This document shows positions 1 through 10,521 of a DNA stretch of 64,000 nucleotides, piece by piece; position 1 is the first letter of the stretch; each line of letters opens with the position of its first letter. This stretch comes from Pseudomonas rubra. Its GTDB lineage: Bacteria > Pseudomonadota > Gammaproteobacteria > Pseudomonadales > Pseudomonadaceae. The stretch lies in the NCBI RefSeq assembly GCF_028656935.1, contig NZ_JAMDGZ010000027.1, positions 60,949-124,948 of the forward strand. The letters run 5' to 3'. Both the position numbers and the translations under genes were made by a program. A model generated the notes under the pieces. That model was not told the DNA's origin. It ran no database searches and was given only the letters and a program-made list of their open reading frames with translations.

Positions 1-1151
1 TCGGCCACTTGCGGAACCGGCAGGTCACGCTCCCAGTTGACGCCAAAATAGTGCTTGTCGTCGATGTTGGCACCGATGCCAAAGTCGCTCATCAGCGCGA
101 CCGAGCGGTCGATGATGCACGGCAGCGGCAGGTTCAATGGGCCGAGGGAACCGGCACCGGCGCCAATGGCGTCGCGCAGTTCATCGTCGGTGGCCATGAC
201 CAGCGGGCTGGCAACCTCTGGCAGGTTGGCGGCCTTGATTTCGTTCAGTTCATGGTCGCCACGCACGATCAGGGCAATCAGCTTGCCCTCTTCGGCAGCG
301 TGGACGATCAGGGTCTTGACGGTCTTTTCGATCGCCAGGTCATAGTTGTCGACCAACTGGGTGATGGTCTTGGCGTCCGGGGTGTAGACCAGGCGCAGTT
401 CTTCGGTCGGCGCAGGGCGCACGGTTTCCCGTGGAATGGCCTCGGCTTTCTCGATGTTGGCGGCGTAGTCGGAGCTGTCGCTGAAGATCACATCGTCTTC
501 ACCGGACTCGGCCAGCACGTGGAATTCGTGGGAGTAGCTGCCACCGATCGAGCCGGTATCAGCCTGCACTGGGCGGAAGTCCAGGCCCAGGCGGGTAAAG
601 ATGTTGCTGTAGGCCAGGTGCATGCGATCGTAGGTTTCCTGGAGGGAAGCAGGATCGGCATGGAAGGAGTAGGCGTCCTTCATGATGAACTCGCGACCAC
701 GCATCAGGCCGAAGCGCGGACGGATCTCGTCACGGAACTTGGTCTGGATCTGGTACATGTTCAGTGGCAGCTGTTTATAGCTGTTGAGCTCGTTACGGGC
801 CAGGTCAGTGATGACCTCTTCGTGGGTCGGCCCCACGCAGAACTCGCGACCGTGGCGGTCCTTGAGGCGCAGCAGCTCAGGGCCGTACTGTTCCCAGCGT
901 CCGGACTCCTGCCACAGCTCGGCAGGCTGGATGGCCGGCATCAGCACTTCCAGGGCGCCAGCGGCGTTCATTTCCTCGCGGACCACGGCTTCGACCTTGC
1001 GCATCACCCGCAGGCCCATCGGCAGCCAGGTGTAGAGGCCGGAGGCAAGCTTGCGGATCATGCCGGCACGCAGCATCAGCTGGTGGCTGATGACGACCGC
1101 GTCGGAAGGGGTTTCTTTTTGAGTAGCGAGCAAATATTGACTGGTGCGCAT
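1..1151 (-). CDS. proS: Prolyl-tRNA synthetase, 3' part outside window
   Basis: Class II aminoacyl-tRNA synthetase that charges tRNA-Pro in the cytoplasm. The reverse strand reads [18 protein letters not shown] from the ATG at 1149-1151, the typical start of bacterial-type (long) ProRS. Class II motif 2 is visible as [17 protein letters not shown], which contains the ATP-binding arginines. About 383 codons lie in the window. The family is usually about 570 residues, so the end of the editing insertion, motif 3 and the anticodon-binding domain fall beyond base 1. It is followed upstream on the same strand by the oprD gene, which has its own terminator, so proS is probably transcribed separately. 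Confidence 0.96.
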   Translation of the reverse strand, partial: MRTSQYLLATQKETPSDAVVISHQLMLRAGMIRKLASGLYTWLPMGLRVMRKVEAVVREEMNAAGALEVLMPAIQPAELWQESGRWEQYGPELLRLKDRHGREFCVGPTHEEVITDLARNELNSYKQLPLNMYQIQTKFRDEIRPRFGLMRGREFIMKDAYSFHADPASLQETYDRMHLAYSNIFTRLGLDFRPVQADTGSIGGSYSHEFHVLAESGEDDVIFSDSSDYAANIEKAEAIPRETVRPAPTEELRLVYTPDAKTITQLVDNYDLAIEKTVKTLIVHAAEEGKLIALIVRGDHELNEIKAANLPEVASPLVMATDDELRDAIGAGAGSLGPLNLPLPCIIDRSVALMSDFGIGANIDDKHYFGVNWERDLPVPQVA

Positions 1152-1265
1152 GGGAGGCCGTTGTCGGTTGCTTAAGACTTTGAATGACCCCGCATTGTAC
1201 GGGGGCGAATCGGTGGCGTACAGGATGCCGGAGCTTGACGGCGTTGTCAGCCCGAATCGAGACAA

Positions 1266-1294
1266 GAAAAAGCCCGGCAGTGCCGGGCTCTTTC
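1266..1294 (-). terminator. Rho-independent terminator of the oprD gene
   Basis: An 8-bp GC stem (AGCCCGGC/GCCGGGCT, 1271-1289) is followed on the minus strand by a T run. It lies about 30 bp past the oprD stop and separates that gene from proS. Confidence 0.85.
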
Positions 1295-1321
1295 GTACTG
1301 GGGATACTGAAAGCCCGAGGC

Positions 1322-2626
1322 TTACAGGATGCTCAGCGGGTACTCGACGATCAGACGGAAGTCGTTGTTGTCGGCGGTGTAGTCTGCGTTGTACGCATCG
1401 TTTGCGCGGTAGATGGCATGACGGACGCGGAACGACAGGTCTTTGGCTGCGCCTTCCTGGATCACGTACTTGGTCTCGAAGTTGAACTCGTTTTCCTTAC
1501 CTTCGGTGTTGGACGTGGTCTCGATGTTGTCACCGTGTACATAACGCGCCATGAAGCTCAGGCCGGGTACGCCGTAGCTGGCCATGTTCAGGTCGTAGCG
1601 CGCCTGCCAGGATTTCTCTTCTTCGCCGATGAAGTCGGAGATCTGGATGGAGTTGGACACGAAGATGGTGCCGTTACCGTCGACACCGTACAGGTAGGCC
1701 GAGTCGCCGGTCGAGCGCTGATAGGCCAGGGTGAACTTGTGAGCGCCCAGGCTATAAGCGGCTGCCAGGCTCCACAGTTTGTTGTCCAGCTCGCCGTACA
1801 GGGCCTGACCCTGGTCCTTGGTGCGGTAGGCGTTGAAGTCGAAGTTCAGCGACTGGCTGTCATCGATCGGCAGGGTGTAGTTGAGGTTGATGTACTGCTT
1901 CTTGAAGTAGTCATCGACATCGGAAGCTGCCAGGGTACCGACGAAGTTGTCAGTGAAGGAGTAGGTGGCGCCGGCAATGTTGGCCGAGGTCAGGCCCGGG
2001 GTGTGCTTGCCGTTGATGCTGTCCTTGCCCATGCCGGTCTGCGAGCTCAGGGCGGTGAAGCGACCTGCGCTCAGTTGCAGGCCCTTGATTTCGTCGCTGG
2101 TGATCAAGGTGCCTTCGGCGACTTCAGGCAGCAGGCGGCTGTCGTCGGTTGCGAAAACCGGGCTGGCAACGAACTGGCGACCGTACTTGAGCACGGTGTC
2201 GGAGACGCGCAGCTTCACCGCGCCACCGGTCTTGCCTTGTGCGTCTTCTGGCTTGCCGTCGCTGTCGGTGCGGAACAGGCCGTTGCCGGCACGGCCTTCG
2301 CCGCCGTCGAAGCGTGCGGTACCCATGGCCATGGCGTCGACACCAAAGCCAACGGTACCCTGAGTGAAGCCGGATTCGTAGATGCCCAGCATCGAAATAC
2401 CGCTGTCTTCGCGGTAGCCGTTCTTGAAGCCGCTGCTCTTGGTCGCATCAGGGACGTTGCCGGCGCCATTGCGGAAGTCGCGGTTCATGTACATTGCACG
2501 GGTTTTGACAGACAGTTTGCTGTCTTCAATAAAGCCCTTGGACTCGTCCTGAGAAGAGGCCACTGCCAACTGCGAGGTGCCGGCTGCAACAGCCAGGGCG
2601 ATAATGCTCCACTTCATCACGCGCAT
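1322..2626 (-). CDS. oprD: OprD-family outer membrane porin
   Basis: A 434-residue substrate-specific porin of the OprD family, which forms 18-strand outer-membrane barrels for small nutrients; the P. aeruginosa member takes up basic amino acids and carbapenems. The protein begins with a Sec signal peptide ([19 protein letters not shown], cleavage near VASS). It continues with alternating aromatic/polar strands, including the family-type motif [17 protein letters not shown], and ends in a short hydrophobic strand (IVEYPLSIL). The ATG at 2626 has a good ribosome site, AAAGGAGC. The place next to proS matches oprD of P. aeruginosa, which is why the symbol is given. The substrate cannot be read from sequence, and another Opd/Opr paralogue name is possible. 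Confidence 0.85.
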   Translation of the reverse strand: MRVMKWSIIALAVAAGTSQLAVASSQDESKGFIEDSKLSVKTRAMYMNRDFRNGAGNVPDATKSSGFKNGYREDSGISMLGIYESGFTQGTVGFGVDAMAMGTARFDGGEGRAGNGLFRTDSDGKPEDAQGKTGGAVKLRVSDTVLKYGRQFVASPVFATDDSRLLPEVAEGTLITSDEIKGLQLSAGRFTALSSQTGMGKDSINGKHTPGLTSANIAGATYSFTDNFVGTLAASDVDDYFKKQYINLNYTLPIDDSQSLNFDFNAYRTKDQGQALYGELDNKLWSLAAAYSLGAHKFTLAYQRSTGDSAYLYGVDGNGTIFVSNSIQISDFIGEEEKSWQARYDLNMASYGVPGLSFMARYVHGDNIETTSNTEGKENEFNFETKYVIQEGAAKDLSFRVRHAIYRANDAYNADYTADNNDFRLIVEYPLSIL

Positions 2627-3435
2627 CGTGATTTGCTCCTTTGGTTTTTAGGAAGAGTACTGCCGTCACTGTTTGGTTTTTTTATCAGTGCGGCTCTTTC
2701 TTTTTTGTGTCGGCGGAAATGTATATCACGCTGACCTGCGTTGGCGATATGGGCGTCCAGAACCTTTCGGTAACTTTACGGTCATGTCGCTAACAGTTAT
2801 GTCCCTGTCGCAAACCACGCCCCGGGTTTTGCGGGCCGTACAACTCCAGCGCTGTTTCAAGCGGATTAAGGATAGGTAAAAACAATCTAGCCCCTTGCCC
2901 CCGAAACTCCCTGGTTAACCCATGCAGCTGTTGTTATTTGTCGCCTTCCACCGCATCAATGCAGGTGTCGTGCCGACTGTGGCGGATGACAATGCAACAA
3001 GCGTGCACAAAAGCGAACAGCTTCACGAATTTTTCACTTTTGCAGCCTGCAAGGTGGCTGCGGTGCCGAGAAACCGGGGGTCAAAGAACCATTGGTTAGC
3101 GCAAGTCGCGTGCGCGGGAATAAGGGTAAAAGTTGCCCGTAAAGTCAAAGCGTTACCGCAAAAGGCTAAAGCTGAGTAGTTTGTGGATGTTCAGTGGGCG
3201 AAACGGCGATGGGCGGCGTCATTTTGGTGCGAAAAGTAGCGTTTCCTCACTCAGGCAGCGTAACACCCTCTCGCCTACGGGCCTTTTCGGTCATGGAACG
3301 GGCCAAAACAGTGCATCTCTTCATTAATAAAGGCAGCGGGCAATGCCCCGGCGGCCGATCAGGAGTATCCTGCTGGCAGTGGCTCGCGGTGGTGTTGTGT
3401 GAGCAAGGTATTAAGCTGTTGTAGGAGATTTCTCT
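2627..3435. other. Long divergent intergenic region between oprD and the HIT gene
   Basis: 809 bp with no convincing gene. Short plus-strand frames (2673-2879, 2922-3179) show neither a domain nor a good ribosome site and have basic, low-complexity translations. The region must hold the promoters of oprD (leftward) and of the HIT-slyX pair (rightward). I see no REP element or structured RNA that I can name. Confidence 0.6.
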
Positions 3436-3861
3436 TTGTTTGCTCTGGATCAACGTCTTCAACAAGACACCCTTTACCTGGGTGACTTTCCTCTTTGTCG
3501 GCTGTTGCTGAGCAAGGATGCCAACTACCCCTGGTTTATCCTGGTGCCGCGGCGTGCGGATGTCTGTGAATTGTTTCAACTTGATGACAGTGAGCAGCAG
3601 CAACTCTGGAAAGAGACTACAAGCCTGGCGCAAATCCTCAAGGATGTCTTTAAAGCCGACAAGATGAATGTGGCAACCCTTGGTAATGTAGTTAGCCAGC
3701 TACATATGCACGTCATTGTTCGTCGGCGCACTGACCCGGCCTGGCCGGCGCCGGTATGGGGCGCTAAGCCGGCTGTGGAATACTCGCCGCAACAGTTGGT
3801 CGATATCCGTTTGCGTCTTGCCGAGGTATTGGTTGACGACTTTCAGTTCATGGAGGCTTGA
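3436..3861 (+). CDS. HIT-domain protein
   Basis: A 141-residue histidine-triad family protein, likely a nucleotide hydrolase or transferase acting on AMP-type phosphoramidates or dinucleoside polyphosphates. The HIT motif is QLHMHVIVR (residues 88-96). It has the first two histidines, while the third position of the classical HxHxH pattern is isoleucine, as I recall for this Pseudomonas branch. The start is TTG at 3436, supported by the ribosome site TAGGAGA at 3422-3428. No in-frame ATG gives a complete domain. slyX starts 3 bp after the stop, so the two are co-transcribed and end at the terminator near 4100. Confidence 0.85.
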   Translation: MFALDQRLQQDTLYLGDFPLCRLLLSKDANYPWFILVPRRADVCELFQLDDSEQQQLWKETTSLAQILKDVFKADKMNVATLGNVVSQLHMHVIVRRRTDPAWPAPVWGAKPAVEYSPQQLVDIRLRLAEVLVDDFQFMEA

Positions 3862-3864
3862 GTC

Positions 3865-4071
3865 ATGACTCTTGAAGCACGCGTGACCGAGTTGGAAAGC
3901 CGCTTGGCCTTTCAGGACGATACCTTGCTGACCTTGAACGATGTGCTGGTCGAGCAGCAGCGTGTGGTGGAGCGCCTGCAGCTGCAAATGGCAGCGCTGC
4001 TAAAGCGTTATGAAGAGATGGTCGGTCAGTACGGAGCCAGTGAAGAAGAGGCGCCGCCGCCCCACTACTAG
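3865..4071 (+). CDS. slyX: SlyX family coiled-coil protein
   Basis: A 68-residue acidic protein of unknown molecular role. It is an almost continuous helix with heptad leucines ([20 protein letters not shown]), followed by a short tail ending PPPHY, which is diagnostic for SlyX. Length and ending match the family. It is the second gene of the HIT-slyX operon and ends just before a strong bidirectional terminator. Confidence 0.92.
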   Translation: MTLEARVTELESRLAFQDDTLLTLNDVLVEQQRVVERLQLQMAALLKRYEEMVGQYGASEEEAPPPHY

Positions 4072-4084
4072 GTTCGGGGCGTAA

Positions 4085-4121
4085 AAAAACCGCGATGGGC
4101 AGTGATGCCGTCGCGGTTTTT
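4085..4121. terminator. Bidirectional terminator between slyX and the cold-shock gene
   Basis: An 11-bp stem (AAAAACCGCGA at 4085-4095, TCGCGGTTTTT at 4111-4121) has A and T runs on its two sides, so it can end both converging transcripts. Confidence 0.9.
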
Positions 4122-4133
4122 TGTTTTCGGTGA

Positions 4134-4721
4134 TCAGCGCCGTGGGGCAGCGATCACATCTTCAGCCTGCAGGCCCTTGTCACGGTTCATCACCGAGAAC
4201 TCCACGCGCTGGCCTTCGACCAGAACGCGGTGGCCTTCGCCACGAATGGCGCGAAAGTGGACGAAGATGTCATCACCCGAATCGCGGGAGATGAAACCAA
4301 AGCCTTTGGAGGTGTTGAACCACTTTACGGTGCCGGTATCGCGATTGGACATGTCGTACGACGTGCTCTGGCTGCGTGCGCGGGTGCCTTTTGCAAGTCC
4401 TGCGACCAAGTGCAGAGCGGTTGCCACTACGGCGCAGGCCAGGGCTGGCAGGTCGCCAAGCTCCGGGCGAGCCAGCAGTGTGACGATCTGCAGGGCTACG
4501 GCGATAACCAGTAAGGCGCTGGCAGCGCGTTGCAGGTGTTGTCGCACGCCACGGTAGTGTTGCGGGACCACGGGGGCGAGGACCAGGTTGAGCAGGCCGA
4601 ACAGGGCCAGGAAAACAGCTTGCGGTTGCTGCAGGAAGGGAATGGCTTCGGTTCTGAGGCTGGGTATGAAGGACAGCAGCAAAGCTGCAACGCCCGTCAA
4701 CAGGTGGACGATCTTGAACAT
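4134..4721 (-). CDS. Membrane protein with C-terminal cold-shock domain
   Basis: A 195-residue two-part protein. Residues 1-110 contain four predicted hydrophobic segments (for example [16 protein letters not shown] and [18 protein letters not shown]). Residues 128-192 are a complete cold-shock domain with RNP1 (KGFGFI) and RNP2 (DIFVHF), as in single-strand RNA/DNA-binding CspA proteins. The likely arrangement is a nucleic-acid-binding domain held on the cytoplasmic face of the inner membrane. A cold-shock protein occupies the same place in P. aeruginosa (PA0961, from memory). It is convergent with slyX and divergent from dps. Function beyond nucleic-acid binding is unknown. The start is the ATG at 4721; its ribosome site is weak. 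Confidence 0.85.
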   Translation of the reverse strand: MFKIVHLLTGVAALLLSFIPSLRTEAIPFLQQPQAVFLALFGLLNLVLAPVVPQHYRGVRQHLQRAASALLVIAVALQIVTLLARPELGDLPALACAVVATALHLVAGLAKGTRARSQSTSYDMSNRDTGTVKWFNTSKGFGFISRDSGDDIFVHFRAIRGEGHRVLVEGQRVEFSVMNRDKGLQAEDVIAAPRR

Positions 4722-5020
4722 GTTGGTTGGCTCACATTGATAAGGCGGATCACAGGAAGAGCTGACTTCACGGCGCGCACGGGGTTAAAAGGCGCAAAAA
4801 CGTGAAAAAGGGTCAGCCTATGCGCCAGCGCAATGACTATCAGCGCGGGCGGCACGCCGCCTATTTAACAGCAAAGCCCCGGGCTTCTCAAATCAGCGGC
4901 CAACCGTGTGTCGCACGGCCTGCAGCCTTGTGTCGCAGGCGCGCGGCTGCAGGCGGCTAAAACTATTGGTACAGTGGTTCGGACCCGCTTGATCACAAGC
5001 ATTGATGAAAGGGGAATTGC

Positions 5021-5494
5021 ATGGCTATCGATATCGGTATCAGTGAAGAGGATCGCAAGTCCATCGTGGATGGCTTGTCCCGCCTGCTTTCAGATACATA
5101 TGTTCTTTATCTCAAAACCCACAACTTTCACTGGAACGTCACCGGTCCATCGTTTCGCACCTTGCACCTGATGTTCGAGGAGCAATACAACGAGCTGGCC
5201 TTGGCGGTCGACTCCATCGCCGAGCGTATCCGGGCGCTGGGCTTCCCGGCGCCGGGGGCCTACTCCATCTATGCGCGACTGTCCTCTATTAAAGAAGAAG
5301 AGGGGGTGCCGGCGGCCGACGAAATGATCAAGCAGCTTGTCGAGGGCCAGGAAGCGGTCACCCGCACGGCGCGCAGTATTTTCCCGCTGCTCGACAAGGT
5401 CAGCGATGAGCCTACTGCTGACTTGCTGACCCAGCGCATGCAGGTGCACGAAAAGACCGCCTGGATGTTGCGCTCTCTGCTTGAAGGCAAATAA
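5021..5494 (+). CDS. dps: Dps family DNA-binding ferroxidase
   Basis: A 157-residue ferritin-like four-helix protein that forms dodecamers, oxidises and stores iron and protects DNA in starvation or peroxide stress. The Dps ferroxidase signature is seen in [18 protein letters not shown] followed by [20 protein letters not shown], which supplies the conserved His, Asp and Glu ligands at the dimer interface. The ATG at 5021 follows the ribosome site AAAGGGGAA. It stands alone, with a clear terminator behind it. The 299-bp upstream region is shared with the divergent cold-shock gene. Confidence 0.93.
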   Translation: MAIDIGISEEDRKSIVDGLSRLLSDTYVLYLKTHNFHWNVTGPSFRTLHLMFEEQYNELALAVDSIAERIRALGFPAPGAYSIYARLSSIKEEEGVPAADEMIKQLVEGQEAVTRTARSIFPLLDKVSDEPTADLLTQRMQVHEKTAWMLRSLLEGK

Positions 5495-5513
5495 ACACCT
5501 GATCGCTGCTCCA

Positions 5514-5545
5514 GCCCGGCCTTCGAACGGAAGGCCGGGCGTTTT
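5514..5545 (+). terminator. dps terminator
   Basis: A perfect 11-bp stem (GCCCGGCCTTC/GAAGGCCGGGC) with a 5-nt loop, followed by GTTTT, 20 bp after the dps stop. Confidence 0.92.
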
Positions 5546-5727
5546 CTAGTGTGATGGAAGTGTTTACCGACGTTTTCAGATACCTAGTCTGTTGCAGATA
5601 GAGCCTACGCGCAGAGCTTTTGCGTCTGATAGTGCCGTCTCGTTACAGGGCGCTTCATTAAGGGCATGTTCCACGGCGAGTCCTGCCGTGGTTGTGTTTC
5701 CCTTGAATAAAGTGGTTGGGTAACAGT

Positions 5728-6057
5728 ATGTCGGTATGGATGAGTCGCCCGGGCCGCGCAGGCGGTGTGCCGCACAACAGCAATATCGACCCGTTCGCGG
5801 CCGATTTCGAAATGAACCTGGCCCAGCCGCTGTCGCGTTCAGTGCGACTCAACGGCTTTGCCACCTGCCTGCGCCTGGAGCAGATCTACTGGCGCATTCT
5901 TGAACGCATCGCCAAGGCCAATCAGTGCTCGGTCAACACGGTACTGTCCTATGTCGATCGCGAGGTGCACCTGCGTCATGGTGGGGTAAAAAACTTCAGC
6001 GGCCTGGTCCGGGTGATTTGCGTGGTGTTCCTGCTCCAGATGGAAGTGGCACGCTAG
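5728..6057 (+). CDS. Ribbon-helix-helix domain protein
   Basis: A 109-residue small protein. Residues from about 34 onward (SRSVRLNGFATCLRLEQIYW, then RILERIAKANQCSVNTVLSYVD) fit the RHH_4 type of ribbon-helix-helix fold: a beta strand with alternating residues, followed by two helices. The family is presumed to bind DNA. The first 30 residues are Gly/Pro-rich and look disordered. I chose the ATG at 5728 over an upstream in-frame TTG at 5716; neither has a strong ribosome site. No regulon can be inferred. It sits alone between dps and the fmdB-aspS genes. Confidence 0.75.
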   Translation: MSVWMSRPGRAGGVPHNSNIDPFAADFEMNLAQPLSRSVRLNGFATCLRLEQIYWRILERIAKANQCSVNTVLSYVDREVHLRHGGVKNFSGLVRVICVVFLLQMEVAR

Positions 6058-6150
6058 TCGGTTGCCGGGCTGCACAGCACACCTTAACCATATATAATCT
6101 CGCGCTTTAGCGCCTGAACCAGCCAGCGCTATGGTTAACGAGACACGCCT

Positions 6151-6372
6151 ATGCCCATGTACGACTATCAATGTGCTTCCTGCGATCATCAGCTCGAAGC
6201 CCTTCAGAAGCTCAGCGCGGCGCCGCTGACCGATTGCCCGGCGTGTGAGCAACCCGCGTTGAAGAAGCTGATCTCGGCCCCGGGGTTCCGCCTGGGTGGC
6301 ACGGGCTGGTACGAAACCGACTTCAAGACCGGTGCGAAAAAGAACCTTGCAGGCGGCGACAAGGCCGACTGA
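6151..6372 (+). CDS. FmdB-type zinc-ribbon protein
   Basis: A 73-residue protein starting MPMYDYQCASCDHQLEALQ, the standard beginning of the FmdB/putative regulatory zinc-ribbon family. Two CxxC pairs (CASC and CPAC) form one zinc site, followed by a GWYETDFK motif. The molecular function is not established; members are often found next to aspS, as here (94 bp upstream), so it may be co-expressed with it. Confidence 0.9.
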   Translation: MPMYDYQCASCDHQLEALQKLSAAPLTDCPACEQPALKKLISAPGFRLGGTGWYETDFKTGAKKNLAGGDKAD

Positions 6373-6465
6373 GTTGATTGCACCGGCAGGGTCTTGCACT
6401 ATTAGCCCTTTGTGGCGGCAAGGCCTCCACTGAACATACGAATGACGAGAAGCGAAACCACCATC

Positions 6466-8241
6466 ATGATGCGCAGCCATTATTGCGGCCAACTGAACGA
6501 GAGCCTGGAAGGTCAGGAAATTACCCTTTGCGGATGGGTCCATCGTCGCCGCGACCACGGCGGGGTGATTTTCCTCGATATCCGTGATCGCGAAGGCATG
6601 GCCCAGGTCGTCTTCGACCCGGATCGCGCAGAAAGCTTCGCCGCCGCTGATCGCGTGCGCAGCGAATACGTGGTGCAGATCACCGGCAAGGTGCGTCCGC
6701 GTCCGGCTGGCGCGGTCAACGCCAACATGGCTTCGGGCGCCATCGAAGTGCTGGGCTACGAGCTGACCGTCCTCAACGAAGCGGAAACCCCGCCGTTCCC
6801 GCTCAACGAGTACTCCGACGTTGGCGAAGAAACCCGCCTGCGCTACCGCTTCATCGACCTGCGTCGCCCGGAGATGGCCGAGAAGCTGCGCCTGCGCTCG
6901 CGCATCACCACCAGCATCCGCCGCTTCCTCGATGAAAACGGCTTCCTCGACGTCGAGACGCCGATCCTCACCCGTGCCACCCCTGAAGGTGCGCGTGACT
7001 ACCTGGTGCCGAGCCGTACCCACGCTGGCAGCTTCTTCGCCCTGCCGCAATCGCCTCAGCTGTTCAAGCAGTTGCTGATGGTGGCCGGCTTCGACCGTTA
7101 CTACCAGATCGCCAAGTGCTTCCGCGACGAAGACCTGCGCGCTGACCGTCAGCCGGAATTCACCCAGATCGACATCGAGACCAGCTTCCTCGATGAGTCC
7201 GAGATCATGGGCCTGACCGAAAGCATGATCCGCAAGCTGTTCAAGGAAGTCCTGGACCTGGAGTTCGGCGAATTCCCGCACATGACCTTCGAAGAAGCCA
7301 TGCGCCGCTACGGTTCCGATAAGCCGGACCTGCGTAACCCGCTGGAACTGGTCGACGTTGCCGATCAGCTCAAGGAAGTCGAATTCAAGGTATTCAGCGG
7401 CCCGGCCAACGATCCTAAGAGCCGTATTGCCGCCCTGCGCGTGCCAGGTGGCGCGAGCATGCCGCGCAGCCGCATCGACGAGTACACCAAGTTCGTCGGC
7501 ATCTACGGTGCCAAGGGCCTGGCCTACATCAAGGTCAACGAGCGCGCCAAGGGCGTCGAAGGCCTGCAGTCGCCGATCGTCAAGAACATCCCTGAGGCCA
7601 ACCTCAATGTGATCCTCGATCGCGTTGGGGCGGTCGACGGCGACATCGTGTTCTTCGGCGCCGACAAGGCCAAGATCGTCAGCGAGGCGCTGGGCGCCCT
7701 GCGGATCAAGGTTGGTAACGATTTCAACCTGCACACTTGCGAGTGGGCCCCGATGTGGGTGGTTGACTTCCCGATGTTCGAAGAGAACGACGACGGCAGC
7801 TTCTCCGCGCTGCACCACCCGTTCACCGCGCCAAAATGCAGCCCGCAAGAGCTGGAGGCCAACCCGGCCACTGCGCTGTCGCGCGCCTACGACATGGTCC
7901 TCAACGGTACCGAGCTGGGTGGCGGTTCGATCCGTATCCACCGCAAAGAGATGCAACAGGCGGTCTTCCGTCTGCTGGGTATCGAGGCGGCGGAACAGGA
8001 AGAGAAATTCGGCTTCCTGCTCGACGCCCTGAAGTTCGGTGCACCGCCGCACGGTGGCCTGGCCTTCGGCCTGGACCGTCTGGTGATGCTGATGACCGGC
8101 GCCCAGTCGATTCGCGAAGTCATTGCCTTCCCGAAAACCCAGAGCGCCGCGTGCGTCATGACCCAGGCCCCTGGCCTGGTCGATGCCAAGGCCCTGCGTG
8201 AGCTGCATATCCGTCTGCGCGAACAGCCCAAGGCTGAGTAA
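6466..8241 (+). CDS. aspS: Aspartyl-tRNA(Asp/Asn) synthetase
   Basis: A 591-residue class II synthetase charging tRNA-Asp. In Pseudomonas it is the non-discriminating form that also charges tRNA-Asn for later amidation. The N-terminal OB fold ([11 protein letters not shown]) binds the anticodon. The catalytic core shows [18 protein letters not shown] (motif 2) and [12 protein letters not shown] (motif 3), and the bacterial GAD insertion lies between. The reading frame is open further upstream, but the ATG at 6466 ([14 protein letters not shown]) gives the family-standard start and length. Confidence 0.97.
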   Translation: MMRSHYCGQLNESLEGQEITLCGWVHRRRDHGGVIFLDIRDREGMAQVVFDPDRAESFAAADRVRSEYVVQITGKVRPRPAGAVNANMASGAIEVLGYELTVLNEAETPPFPLNEYSDVGEETRLRYRFIDLRRPEMAEKLRLRSRITTSIRRFLDENGFLDVETPILTRATPEGARDYLVPSRTHAGSFFALPQSPQLFKQLLMVAGFDRYYQIAKCFRDEDLRADRQPEFTQIDIETSFLDESEIMGLTESMIRKLFKEVLDLEFGEFPHMTFEEAMRRYGSDKPDLRNPLELVDVADQLKEVEFKVFSGPANDPKSRIAALRVPGGASMPRSRIDEYTKFVGIYGAKGLAYIKVNERAKGVEGLQSPIVKNIPEANLNVILDRVGAVDGDIVFFGADKAKIVSEALGALRIKVGNDFNLHTCEWAPMWVVDFPMFEENDDGSFSALHHPFTAPKCSPQELEANPATALSRAYDMVLNGTELGGGSIRIHRKEMQQAVFRLLGIEAAEQEEKFGFLLDALKFGAPPHGGLAFGLDRLVMLMTGAQSIREVIAFPKTQSAACVMTQAPGLVDAKALRELHIRLREQPKAE

Positions 8242-8251
8242 GCAGACCCCG

Positions 8252-8280
8252 GGCGCATCCAAATGGATGCGCCTTTGCGT
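8252..8280 (+). terminator. Possible aspS terminator
   Basis: A 9-bp stem (GGCGCATCC/GGATGCGCC) with an AAAT loop and the short tail TTTGCGTT, 10 bp after aspS. The T tract is weak. Confidence 0.6.
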
Positions 8281-8362
8281 TAAGGCGCATGAATTTCAAG
8301 GTTCTGGTCGGGCGTGAGCGCGGCTGGGGCGTGGCATTGTTACAAAGGATTCGGAGTGCGTT

Positions 8363-9109
8363 ATGGCTGGTCATTCCAAGTGGGCAAACATCAAGCACCG
8401 CAAAGAGCGCCAGGATGCCAAGCGAGGCAAGATCTTCACCAAGTGGATTCGTGAGCTGACCGTCGCCGCCAAGCAGGGCGGTGGCGATCCAGCCTCCAAC
8501 CCGCGCTTGCGCCTGGCCCTGGACAAGGCGCTGGCAGCAAACATGAGCCGCGACATCATCGACCGGGCGGTTGCCCGTGGTGCTGGCACGGCCGAAGCCG
8601 ATAACGTCGAAGAGCTCAGCTATGAAGGTTACGGCCCGGGGGGCGTGGCGGTGATGGTCGAGGCTATGACCGACAACCGCAACCGTACTGCGGCGGCCGT
8701 GCGCCATGCCTTCAGCAAGTGCGGCGGTAACCTGGGTACTGACGGCTCGGTGGCTTATCTGTTCGAACGCAAGGGGCAGATCAGCTTTGCCGCTGGCGTC
8801 GACGAGGACGCCCTGATGGAAGCGGCGATGGAAGCCGATGCCGACGACGTGGTCAGCAACGAAGACGGCTCGTTCGACGTGTTTACCTCGTTCAACAGCT
8901 TCTATGCCGTGCGCAATGCCCTGGAAGAGGCCGGTTTCAAGGCTGCGGACGCGGAAATCGTCATGCAGCCGACCACCAGTGCCGAACTCGACCTGGAGGG
9001 CGCGCAGAAGGTGCTCAAGCTGATCGACATGCTTGAAGACCTGGACGACGTGCAGAACGTCTATTCCAACGCCGAAATTCCTGACGAAGTCATGGAGCAA
9101 CTCGGCTAG
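8363..9109 (+). CDS. yebC: YebC/PmpR family regulator (TACO1-like)
   Basis: A 248-residue protein starting [20 protein letters not shown], the signature of the YebC family. In P. aeruginosa the orthologue PmpR represses the pqsR quinolone-signalling gene; related proteins also assist translation of proline-rich stretches. Three alpha/beta domains are intact over the usual length. It lies between aspS and ruvCAB, its common neighbours in bacteria. Ortholog assignment is secure, but which of the two activities dominates is not visible from sequence. Confidence 0.95.
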   Translation: MAGHSKWANIKHRKERQDAKRGKIFTKWIRELTVAAKQGGGDPASNPRLRLALDKALAANMSRDIIDRAVARGAGTAEADNVEELSYEGYGPGGVAVMVEAMTDNRNRTAAAVRHAFSKCGGNLGTDGSVAYLFERKGQISFAAGVDEDALMEAAMEADADDVVSNEDGSFDVFTSFNSFYAVRNALEEAGFKAADAEIVMQPTTSAELDLEGAQKVLKLIDMLEDLDDVQNVYSNAEIPDEVMEQLG

Positions 9110-9127
9110 TTTCACGTTGTTCATTTA

Positions 9128-9197
9128 GGTGGGAGCGAGCTTGCCTCGCGATGCGATTGGGCGGTATTGCGTAATCGCGGGGCAAGCCCGCTCCTAC
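9128..9197. repeat. REP-type inverted repeat pair
   Basis: Two inverted arms of the Pseudomonas REP consensus: left GGTGGGAGCGAGCTTGCC, right GGGGCAAGCCCGCTCCTAC. They lie between yebC and ruvC and can fold as one long hairpin. Confidence 0.85.
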
Positions 9198-9279
9198 TGA
9201 CTCGGGGCCGGATCCGCCTGCAGTTGCATTGCACCTGCGAGCCGGTCCGGCTTCTGTTTTTACTATGGCGCAAAGACGT

Positions 9280-9804
9280 ATGACTCTGATTCTTGGCATC
9301 GACCCCGGTTCGCGCATCACCGGTTACGGCGTGGTGCGCCATACTGGGCGCGGCTGCGAGTATGTGGCCTCCGGGTGCATCCGTACTGGTGCGGGCGAGC
9401 TGCCCGAGCGCCTGCAGATAGTGTTTCGTGGCGTGCGCGAGATCATCCGCGAGCACGGTCCGGTGACCATGGGTATCGAGCGGGTGTTCATGGCGCGCAA
9501 TGCCGATTCGGCGCTCAAGCTCGGCCAGGCCCGCGGCGCGGCCATCGTCGCGGCCATCGAAGAAGGCCTGGAGATCGCCGAATATAGCGCCACCCAGGTC
9601 AAGCAGGCGGTTGCCGGCAGCGGTGGGGCAAATAAAGAGCAGGTGCAGATGATGGTCATGCACCTGCTCAAACTGACCCAGAAACCACAGATCGATGCTT
9701 CCGACGCCCTGGCCATCGCCTTGTGCCATGCCCATACCCGTTCAAGCCTGGTGCCCCACGGCCTGGGTACGGCGCGCAGCCGCAGCGGGCGCTTGCGGCT
9801 CTGA
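9280..9804 (+). CDS. ruvC: Holliday junction endonuclease RuvC
   Basis: A 174-residue dimeric nuclease that resolves Holliday junctions together with RuvAB. The start at ATG 9280 gives [19 protein letters not shown] with catalytic Asp7. The other acidic metal ligands are in the [10 protein letters not shown] and [16 protein letters not shown] segments. Upstream in-frame ATG/GTG codons exist but lack a domain role. It is first in ruvCAB, with about 110 bp before ruvA. Confidence 0.97.
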   Translation: MTLILGIDPGSRITGYGVVRHTGRGCEYVASGCIRTGAGELPERLQIVFRGVREIIREHGPVTMGIERVFMARNADSALKLGQARGAAIVAAIEEGLEIAEYSATQVKQAVAGSGGANKEQVQMMVMHLLKLTQKPQIDASDALAIALCHAHTRSSLVPHGLGTARSRSGRLRL

Positions 9805-9912
9805 TAGCATCATCTGCTGAAACAAATTTTGCCCGGGCAATGCCATCGGCCATTGCATTTGCTGTTAGGGTTGACCGGTCGCTTGCCGGTGCCCATGAGG
9901 AAGGATCGGAAC

Positions 9913-10521
9913 GTGATTGGACGTTTGCGCGGCACCCTGGCTGAAAAACAGCCGCCGCACCTGATTGTCGATGTCAACGGCCTGGGCTATGAGCTCGAAG
10001 TGCCGATGACTACCCTGTATCGCCTGCCCAAGGTCGGCGAAGCAGTGACCCTGCACACCCATCTGGTGGTGCGCGAGGATGCTCACCTGCTTTATGGCTT
10101 CCATGAAAAGCGCGAGCGCGAGCTGTTTCGTGAGCTGATCCGCCTCAATGGCGTCGGCCCCAAACTGGCCCTGGCGTTGATGTCGGGCCTGGAGGTCGAC
10201 GAACTGGTACGCTGTGTCCAGGCCCAGGATGCCTCGGCCCTGGTCAAGGTGCCGGGGGTGGGTAAAAAGACCGCCGAACGCCTGATGGTCGAGCTCAAGG
10301 ATCGCTTCAAGGCCTGGGAAACCTCGCCGGCGATGTTTGCCCTGGTCCCTAATGGTCCTTTGCCGATTGCCAGCGTCTCCAGTGCTGAGGCCGATGCCGT
10401 CAGCGCACTGATTTCCTTGGGCTACAAACCCCAGGAAGCCAGCAAGGCGGTGGCCGCCGTGGATGCCAAGGGGCTGAGCAGCGAAGAACTGATCCGTCGC
10501 AGCCTGAAGGGAATGATCTAA
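9913..10521 (+). CDS. ruvA: Holliday junction branch-migration protein RuvA
   Basis: A 202-residue tetrameric junction-binding protein. It has an N-terminal OB fold ([18 protein letters not shown]), two helix-hairpin-helix motifs ([15 protein letters not shown] and [16 protein letters not shown]) and a C-terminal RuvB-contacting three-helix domain. The GTG start at 9913 is set by the ribosome site GAGGAAGGATC and by the family-standard IGRLRG beginning. Its TAA stop touches the ruvB GTG start directly, showing translational coupling. Confidence 0.97.
   Translation: MIGRLRGTLAEKQPPHLIVDVNGLGYELEVPMTTLYRLPKVGEAVTLHTHLVVREDAHLLYGFHEKRERELFRELIRLNGVGPKLALALMSGLEVDELVRCVQAQDASALVKVPGVGKKTAERLMVELKDRFKAWETSPAMFALVPNGPLPIASVSSAEADAVSALISLGYKPQEASKAVAAVDAKGLSSEELIRRSLKGMI

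Noticed and set aside
9..1175. Long plus-strand frame over proS
   Set aside because: It is the antisense of proS; the minus strand gives a recognisable synthetase with the correct start.
1184..2734. 516-codon plus-strand frame opposite oprD
   Set aside because: Shadow of the porin gene, no domain or ribosome site.
2922..3179. Possible 85-residue gene in the oprD-HIT gap
   Set aside because: No ribosome site and no coherent protein features.
5839..8262. 807-codon minus-strand frame opposite aspS
   Set aside because: High-GC antisense frame; aspS fills the plus strand with all class II motifs.
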